Source of the DNA: Clostridiales bacterium
GTDB taxonomy: Bacteria > Bacillota > Clostridia > Oscillospirales > Acutalibacteraceae
Reading direction: 5' to 3'
Length of the DNA: 36,633 nucleotides
Assembly (NCBI GenBank): GCA_012523185.1
Contig: JAAYIY010000059.1
Coordinates: 1-36,633, forward strand
The translations under genes and the position numbers were made by a program. The notes under the pieces were generated by a model. The model searched no databases. It was not told the origin of the DNA and saw nothing but the letters and a program-made list of their open reading frames with translations. The stretch's first letter is position 1; the number at the start of each line of letters is the position of its first letter. Below, piece after piece: positions 32,477 through 36,633 of this stretch.

Positions 32477-33322
32477 TTGAGCTCAATCAGCTCTCTGCCG
32501 GCAGATATTGTCGCGTGGCTTTCATCTCAGGAGGAATTGTCAAGCATACGCTTCATGACAGAGTTTCCGCCTGAAAAAAAGGCGATTCCGCTGAAAAGCG
32601 CCATTGTCGCCGTAGGGATTGAGGAGGTTTCAATCGAGGACAGCTTTTCGGACGACGGCAACGGGGTCCTTGTTGAAAACGAATACTGCCGCCTCGCGGA
32701 AATGAAAATCAAGCTTGCAATACACATTCCTTTTTCGGAGGGCGGAGCAAAATGTCATGATGTTTTTTCAAATGTTATTGACTGTCTGACATTTGCGTCA
32801 GACCTTGAGATTGTCGAATCAGGATGCTCCAACATTATGGCCGACAGGGACACCGACGCTCTTGTGCTGAACGCCTGGATGCTTGTATCCTCCGACTTCT
32901 GCCCCGCTGTGAGCAGCAGCATGAACTTTCAATCTTTTATGAACAAGGAGCTGCTTTGCGGCAGCCACATCACAGACAACAACATACATGTGACGCAGGA
33001 TGAAAAAGCGGTGTGGAACGAACCGCTGTTAGTCGGAAGCTATTTGGGGACGGGCACGGCGACTCAAAGCATTAGCCTGCCTTTTGAACCGAAGGCCGTT
33101 ATTGTTTTCGCCCAGGAAACAGCTTTTGTCACGCCGACATATCAAGGCTCCTCATTATATTACACTTATGCCGGAGTGGCCGGCAACCGGTATGGCTCTC
33201 TGGGTATTGAGTTGACAAGCAACGGCTTTAAGCTTTTTCAGGGTACTTCATATCAGCTTGACAACGTTATTCCGAATTTGAACAGGAGCGGGTTTCACTA
33301 CGGCTTTATAGCGTTTAGATAA
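32477..33322 (+). CDS. Tail-completion-like protein fused to tail-fibre-like C-terminus
   Basis: Protein of 281 residues with two unlike halves. I use TTG 32477, eight bases behind AAAGGAG; GTG 32468 is also in frame. Residues 1 to about 160 look like a tail-terminator/neck protein (ADIVAWLSSQEELSSIRF...VLVENEYCRLAEMKIKLAIHIPFSEGGAKCHDVFSNVIDCL). From 164 the motif HITDNNIHVTQDEKAVWN appears, typical of phage tail-fibre and collar modules. A beta-rich end (GTGTATQSISLPFEPKAVIVFAQ...HYGFIAFR) resembles fibre tips or receptor-binding domains. No tail gene follows. Either a deletion has joined a neck gene to a fibre gene, or the composite is a natural head-vertex adhesin. It is the last gene before the terminator. 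Confidence 0.65.
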   Translation: MSSISSLPADIVAWLSSQEELSSIRFMTEFPPEKKAIPLKSAIVAVGIEEVSIEDSFSDDGNGVLVENEYCRLAEMKIKLAIHIPFSEGGAKCHDVFSNVIDCLTFASDLEIVESGCSNIMADRDTDALVLNAWMLVSSDFCPAVSSSMNFQSFMNKELLCGSHITDNNIHVTQDEKAVWNEPLLVGSYLGTGTATQSISLPFEPKAVIVFAQETAFVTPTYQGSSLYYTYAGVAGNRYGSLGIELTSNGFKLFQGTSYQLDNVIPNLNRSGFHYGFIAFR

Positions 33323-33329
33323 TATTACG

Positions 33330-33374
33330 GCGGCGGCACTCAAAGGGATGATGTGCCGCCGCTGTTTTTCTTTT
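33330..33374 (+). terminator. Terminator of the head-gene cluster
   Basis: GCGGCGGCAC (33330-33339) pairs with GTGCCGCCGC (33353-33362), followed by TGTTTTTCTTTTTT. Strong and immediately after the last head gene. Confidence 0.93.
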
Positions 33375-33392
33375 TTAATAAGAGGGTGTGAG

Positions 33393-33417
33393 TTTTTTGT
33401 GAAACATTCACAAAAAA
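33393..33417. promoter_or_regulatory. Perfect 11-bp inverted repeat, possible operator
   Basis: TTTTTTGTGAA and TTCACAAAAAA are separated by ACA. It lies 39 bases upstream of the -35 box of the dehydrogenase operon. The form TTGTGAA-N3-TTCACAA resembles the Rex family site but has a spacer one base shorter, and it also resembles other two-fold operators. Confidence 0.6.
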
Positions 33418-33455
33418 GCTATGCCCTTTTTTACGTCATAATTCGGCTTTTTTGC

Positions 33456-33483
33456 TTGCATATGCACCCCAATCAGTTATAAT
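33456..33483 (+). promoter_or_regulatory. Promoter of the dehydrogenase/isomerase operon
   Basis: TTGCAT and TATAAT are separated by 16 bases. The leader to ATG 33585 is about 95 bases. Confidence 0.65.
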
Positions 33484-33584
33484 TAAGCTTGTATGACTAC
33501 ACACACGGCAAAATGCACAGCAAGCGGCGAAAACGAGATGTTTTGAGCGCAAAAAAACATTATGATGAATGCGGGGAATACCTA

Positions 33585-34673
33585 ATGGCCACAAAAAAGG
33601 TAAGAGTTGGGATAATAGGCTGCGGCGGCATCGGAAACGGCAAGCATATGACAAATCTTGCGAAAATCGACGAGGTTGAGATGGTCGCCTTTTGCGACAT
33701 AATCGAGGAGAGAGCGGTTAAGTCGGCTGAAAAATTCGGCGTCGAAAATGCCGCTGTCTTTACCGATTACAAGGAGCTTCTCAAGGACAAGACGATTGAT
33801 GTCGTCCATGTCTGCACACCTAATCGCTCCCACGGCTTTATTACGGTGGACGCTCTTGAGGCGGGCAAGCATGTGATGTGCGAAAAGCCCATGGCAAAGA
33901 CATACGCGCAGGCAAAGGAGATGTACGATGCGTCCGTGCGCACCGGCAAAAAGCTTACGATAGGCTATCAGCAGCGCTGGAGAGGCGACTCGCAATATCT
34001 CAAAAAGGTCTGCGCCGACGGCGAGCTTGGAAACATCTATTTTGCAAAGGCGATTGCGCTGCGCAGGCGCGCCGTGCCGACGTGGGGCGTCTTTCTCAAC
34101 GAGTTTGAGCAGGGCGGCGGCCCGCTTATAGATATAGGGACACACGCGCTTGATTTGACACTTTGGCTTATGGACAACTACGAGCCGAAGATGGTCGTCG
34201 GCACAAAATACAAGATGCTCGGCGACATGACCGAGACGGCAAACGCCTGGGGCGACTGGGACCCGAAGGAGTTCACAGTTGAGGATTCGGCATTTGGATT
34301 TATTGTAATGAAAAACGGCGCCACCATAATTCTTGAGTCGAGCTGGGCGCTTAATATAGCGGACACAAACGAAGCTGTTTCGCTCCTTGCGGGGGACAAG
34401 GCGGGAGCGGATATGCTTGACGGCCTTCGTGTAAACTATGTTAAAAACAATCGTCAAGTCATCGAAAAGCCCGATTTTAAAACAGGCGGCGTGGCGTTTT
34501 TCGGCGGAAGGAAGGGAGGCGAGCCGTCCGAGCTTGAGGCAAGGGCGTGGATCGACGCCGTTATAAACGATAAGGACGTTCCGACAAAGGCGCACCAGGC
34601 GCTTGTCGTAACGCAGATATTAGAGGCGATATATGAGTCCTCAAAGACAGGAAAACCGGTTTATTTTGATTGA
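33585..34673 (+). CDS. Gfo/Idh/MocA-family NAD(P)-dependent oxidoreductase
   Basis: Cytoplasmic dehydrogenase of 362 residues. The N-terminal Rossmann fold starts RVGIIGCGGIGNGKHM with a GxGxxG-type loop, and the second strand ends in AFCDI. The family motif EKP is at 100-102 (CEKPMAKTYAQA), and the catalytic-domain pattern GGGPLIDIGTHALDLTLWLM supplies the conserved Asp and His. Members oxidise sugars, inositols or sugar acids. I start at ATG 33585 behind GCGGGGA; the open frame extends upstream to 33489 without a site. It is the first gene of an operon with two sugar isomerases, so a 2-keto or 3-keto intermediate in sugar or inositol catabolism is likely. Substrate undetermined. Confidence 0.9.
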   Translation: MATKKVRVGIIGCGGIGNGKHMTNLAKIDEVEMVAFCDIIEERAVKSAEKFGVENAAVFTDYKELLKDKTIDVVHVCTPNRSHGFITVDALEAGKHVMCEKPMAKTYAQAKEMYDASVRTGKKLTIGYQQRWRGDSQYLKKVCADGELGNIYFAKAIALRRRAVPTWGVFLNEFEQGGGPLIDIGTHALDLTLWLMDNYEPKMVVGTKYKMLGDMTETANAWGDWDPKEFTVEDSAFGFIVMKNGATIILESSWALNIADTNEAVSLLAGDKAGADMLDGLRVNYVKNNRQVIEKPDFKTGGVAFFGGRKGGEPSELEARAWIDAVINDKDVPTKAHQALVVTQILEAIYESSKTGKPVYFD

Positions 34674-34687
34674 CAGGAGGAAGTTTT

Positions 34688-35413
34688 ATGAAATTTGCCG
34701 TGCAGCTATACTCTTTAAGGCACGATTACGACACGCCCGAGGAGTTCCTCGCCATTTTCAAAAAAGTTAAGGCGCTTGGATTTGACGGCGTCGAATTTGC
34801 CGGATTCAACGGCATTTCGCCGGAGGTCATCAGGGAGGAGCTTGACAAGGCGGGACTTGCCGCGGTCGGTTGTCATGCCGGGGTCAGCACCTTCGACGGC
34901 GAGGAAAACATCAAATCGGCAATCAGGACGGCAAAGATACTCGGCATGGACGCCTACGGGACAGGCGGCGCGCCGCACAGCACAATTGACGACATCGACA
35001 GGCTGAAAAGGATTTACAAAGCGGCTAACGAAGCAGGCGCGAAAGAGGGCGTGAAGTTCTATTACCACAACCACTCCGAGGAATTCGAGCTTAAGTTTGA
35101 CGGCAAGCTTTGTGAAGATATCATTGCGGAGGAGGCTTATCTCCAGATAGACACATATTGGAGCTTTGTCGCCGGAGTTGACAACTATAAATACCTCACC
35201 GAAAACAAAGACAGGATAATCAGCGTCCACATAAAGGACGGAAAAGACGGGCATCCGAAAGCGCTCGGAGAAGGCGACTGCGACCTTGATTCCGTCATAA
35301 GGGGCGCGAAAGCAATCGGACTCGAATGGCTTGTGCTTGAAAATGACGACCCGGAGCCGACAGGCCTTGAAGATATAGCCCGCAGCATGAAATATCTTGC
35401 GGCAAACGTATAA
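34688..35413 (+). CDS. Sugar phosphate isomerase/epimerase (AP-endonuclease 2 fold)
   Basis: TIM-barrel protein of 241 residues of the xylose-isomerase-like family. Characteristic strands are FAVQLYSLRHDYDTPEEF, FDGVEFAGFNG, GVKFYYHNHSEEFE with metal-ligand candidates, AYLQIDTYWSFVAGVD, and ISVHIKDG. Enzymes of this group isomerise or epimerise keto-sugars or dehydrate inosose (IolE/IolI-like). ATG 34688 follows AGGAGG (34675-34680). It starts 14 bases after the dehydrogenase stop, in the same operon, and probably acts on that enzyme's product. Confidence 0.88.
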   Translation: MKFAVQLYSLRHDYDTPEEFLAIFKKVKALGFDGVEFAGFNGISPEVIREELDKAGLAAVGCHAGVSTFDGEENIKSAIRTAKILGMDAYGTGGAPHSTIDDIDRLKRIYKAANEAGAKEGVKFYYHNHSEEFELKFDGKLCEDIIAEEAYLQIDTYWSFVAGVDNYKYLTENKDRIISVHIKDGKDGHPKALGEGDCDLDSVIRGAKAIGLEWLVLENDDPEPTGLEDIARSMKYLAANV

Positions 35414-35526
35414 TTCCCGAAAGAAAGGGTTGTCAAAACAATTTTTCAGAAAGGGTGCGGCACGGCCGTGAAACGCTTTGACACAGGCTGTTTTGCGGTT
35501 TAGCTGTCTTGCACAAGGTGCTTAAC

Positions 35527-36492
35527 ATGAAGCTTGGCGTATTCACCACACTGATGAGCAATCTTTCACTTGACGAGGCGTGCAAATACTTTAAGTCGCT
35601 CGGGATCGAGATGGTTGAGATAGGCTGCGGCGGTTATCCGGGCAGCTCTCACGCAAATCCGGAAGAGCTGCTTTCAGACAATTCAAAGCTTGAGGCATTC
35701 AAAGCGACAGTTGCCGGGCACGGGCTTGAAATCAGCGCTTTGAGCTGTCACGCCAACCCCGTTCATCCGAACAAGGACGAGGCGGCGGCAGGCGACAAGG
35801 CGATTCGCGACACAATCCTGCTTGCCGAAAAGCTCGGAATTTGTCAAATAAACACGTTTTCCGGCTGCCCCGGAGACAGCGAAAACGCAAAATATCCTAA
35901 TTGGGTCACTTGCCCATGGCCAAACGAATTCACGGAGCTGCTTGAATGGCAGTGGAACGAGGTTCTGATACCTTACTGGAAGGAGCTTGTGTCGTTCGCA
36001 AGGTCCCGCGGCGTAAACAAAATAGCTCTTGAGATGCACCCGGGATTCAGCGTTTACAACACCGAAAGCCTTTTGAAGCTTCGCGCGGCAGTCGGTCCGG
36101 AGATTGGCGCGAACTTTGATCCGAGCCACCTTATTTGGCAGGGAATGGAGCCTGTCGCCTGCATCAGGAAGCTTGGCGACGCAATTTTCCACTTCCACGC
36201 GAAAGACACAAAGCTTGACAAATATAACACCGCCGTAAACGGCGTGCTCGACGTCAAGCCATATGCGGACGAGCTTAACCGTTCATGGTTTTTCCGCTCG
36301 GTGGGCTATGGCAACGGCGCCGATTACTGGAAGGACATAATTTCAAACCTGCGCATGGTCGGCTATGACTATGCTGTAAGCATCGAGCACGAGGACAGCC
36401 TTATGAGCCGCGGCGAAGGTCTTTCAAAAGCTGTTGATTTCCTCAAAGACGTGCTGATAACCGAAAAAAGCGGCGAGATTTGGTGGGTCTGA
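35527..36492 (+). CDS. Second sugar phosphate isomerase/epimerase, larger type
   Basis: TIM-barrel protein of 321 residues, a different subfamily from its neighbour. Characteristic blocks are KLGVFTTLMSNLSLDEACKYFKSLGIEMVEIGCG, ISALSCHANPVHP, IALEMHPGFSVYNTESL (metal-ligand Glu and His), GANFDPSHLIWQG, IFHFHAKDTKLD and the closing VSIEHEDSLM. These match the larger AP-endonuclease-2-fold isomerases found with Gfo/Idh/MocA dehydrogenases in sugar-catabolic loci. ATG 35527 is chosen because AAGGTG lies eight bases upstream; a TTG at 35509 has none. It is 113 bases behind the smaller isomerase. The product is unknown. Confidence 0.88.
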   Translation: MKLGVFTTLMSNLSLDEACKYFKSLGIEMVEIGCGGYPGSSHANPEELLSDNSKLEAFKATVAGHGLEISALSCHANPVHPNKDEAAAGDKAIRDTILLAEKLGICQINTFSGCPGDSENAKYPNWVTCPWPNEFTELLEWQWNEVLIPYWKELVSFARSRGVNKIALEMHPGFSVYNTESLLKLRAAVGPEIGANFDPSHLIWQGMEPVACIRKLGDAIFHFHAKDTKLDKYNTAVNGVLDVKPYADELNRSWFFRSVGYGNGADYWKDIISNLRMVGYDYAVSIEHEDSLMSRGEGLSKAVDFLKDVLITEKSGEIWWV

Positions 36493-36591
36493 CATTACTT
36501 AATCATTTAAGGCAACACCGCGCAATGAGCGGCTGAAGCCTTTGTTGCATGCTTGCTTGCATCTTTTCCGTCATATCGCCCAAAAATGCTC

Positions 36592-36622
36592 GGCAATACA
36601 AAAAGTATTGCCTGCGCTTTTT
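36592..36622 (+). terminator. Terminator-like hairpin at the right end
   Basis: GGCAATAC (36592-36599) pairs with GTATTGCC (36605-36612) around AAAAA, then TGCGC and TTTTT. The T run is five bases from the stem. The surrounding 36510-36633 contains other short inverted pieces (GCAACA...TGTTGC) and may be part of a dispersed repeat cut by the window edge. Confidence 0.5.
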
Positions 36623-36633
36623 AGACAATCTGA

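Larger units (their letters stand above)
26257..33374 (+). mobile_element. Prophage remnant or domesticated phage head-gene cluster
   Basis: Nine tightly packed plus-strand genes in canonical HK97-type order: small terminase, large terminase, portal, protease/scaffold, decoration, major capsid, two connectors, tail-completion/fibre-like protein. All frames are open. A terminator precedes the cluster (26186-26226) and another ends it (33330-33374). There is no integrase, repressor, replication, tail tube, tape-measure, baseplate, holin or endolysin gene, and I found no flanking direct repeat resembling att sites. Base composition and start-site style match the neighbours, which argues for long residence. 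Confidence 0.8.

Noticed and set aside
33393-33417. Rex redox-repressor site
   Set aside because: The half-sites fit but the spacer is three bases instead of four, so the name is not justified without further sites.
26230-33480. att sites flanking the phage cluster
   Set aside because: Comparison of the two flanks by eye gave only 7-base matches, and no tRNA or other typical target is at either side.
33582-34595. Minus-strand open frame of 337 residues
   Set aside because: It lies wholly inside the Gfo/Idh/MocA gene, shows no domain and follows from codon bias of the sense strand.

Overview
The window looks like chromosomal DNA of an anaerobic, low-to-mid GC Bacillota (class Clostridia, probably a gut Oscillospirales- or Christensenellales-like lineage). 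The basis is the gene content: type I dockerin and cohesin domains, BspA-type leucine-rich repeats, ECF S-components without their own energising module, a class B sortase with an SPxTG-type substrate, LCP proteins, many intracellular glycoside hydrolases, TTG/GTG starts behind strong AGGAGG sites, and sigma-A type promoters with 17-base spacers. Assignment below class is inference.

Layout. 1-440 is a leader region. 441-3403 holds a secreted LRR-cohesin-dockerin protein followed by a membrane-anchored single-cohesin protein, together a possible minimal cellulosome-like surface assembly. 3579-4361 is a Cof-type HAD phosphatase. On the minus strand follow a heptose-1-phosphate nucleotidyltransferase/heptose-bisphosphatase fusion (4353-5630) and a GH2 beta-galactosidase (5741-8800). 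Then come tRNA-Leu(CAA) and a flavin-type S-component pair (RibU and a Gx transporter), all minus. A lone MtaA/CmuA-like methyltransferase and an 8-TM membrane protein lead to a divergent promoter region containing a G-rich tandem repeat, next to a secreted GH123-like protein. After tRNA-Ser(GGA) come a secreted LCAT-like lipase, a UspA-like protein, and a compact cell-wall locus: SPETG sortase substrate, class B sortase and an LCP ligase with a tandem-repeat cytoplasmic tail. A GH38 alpha-mannosidase and a DUF4838 protein form a two-gene operon.

26257-33374 is the most unusual region: a compact, co-oriented set of nine phage head genes (small and large terminase, portal, protease/scaffold, decoration protein, major capsid, two connectors, and a tail-completion-like protein with a tail-fibre-like C-terminus). 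It has terminators on both sides and no integrase, repressor, tail tube, tape measure, baseplate or lysis genes. It is either a prophage remnant produced by a large internal deletion or a domesticated head-only particle locus. The large terminase has all its ATPase and nuclease motifs, but its N-terminus, including Walker A, can only be read from an ATA codon placed exactly where the start should be.

The right end (33456-36492) is a sugar- or polyol-catabolism operon: a Gfo/Idh/MocA dehydrogenase and two AP-endonuclease-fold (xylose-isomerase-like) sugar isomerases/epimerases. A perfect 11-bp inverted repeat upstream could be its operator. Together, the beta-galactosidase, alpha-mannosidase, GH123-like and DUF4838 proteins, the dehydrogenase and the isomerases suggest a glycan-degrading lifestyle; the cohesin, sortase and LCP loci concern the cell surface.
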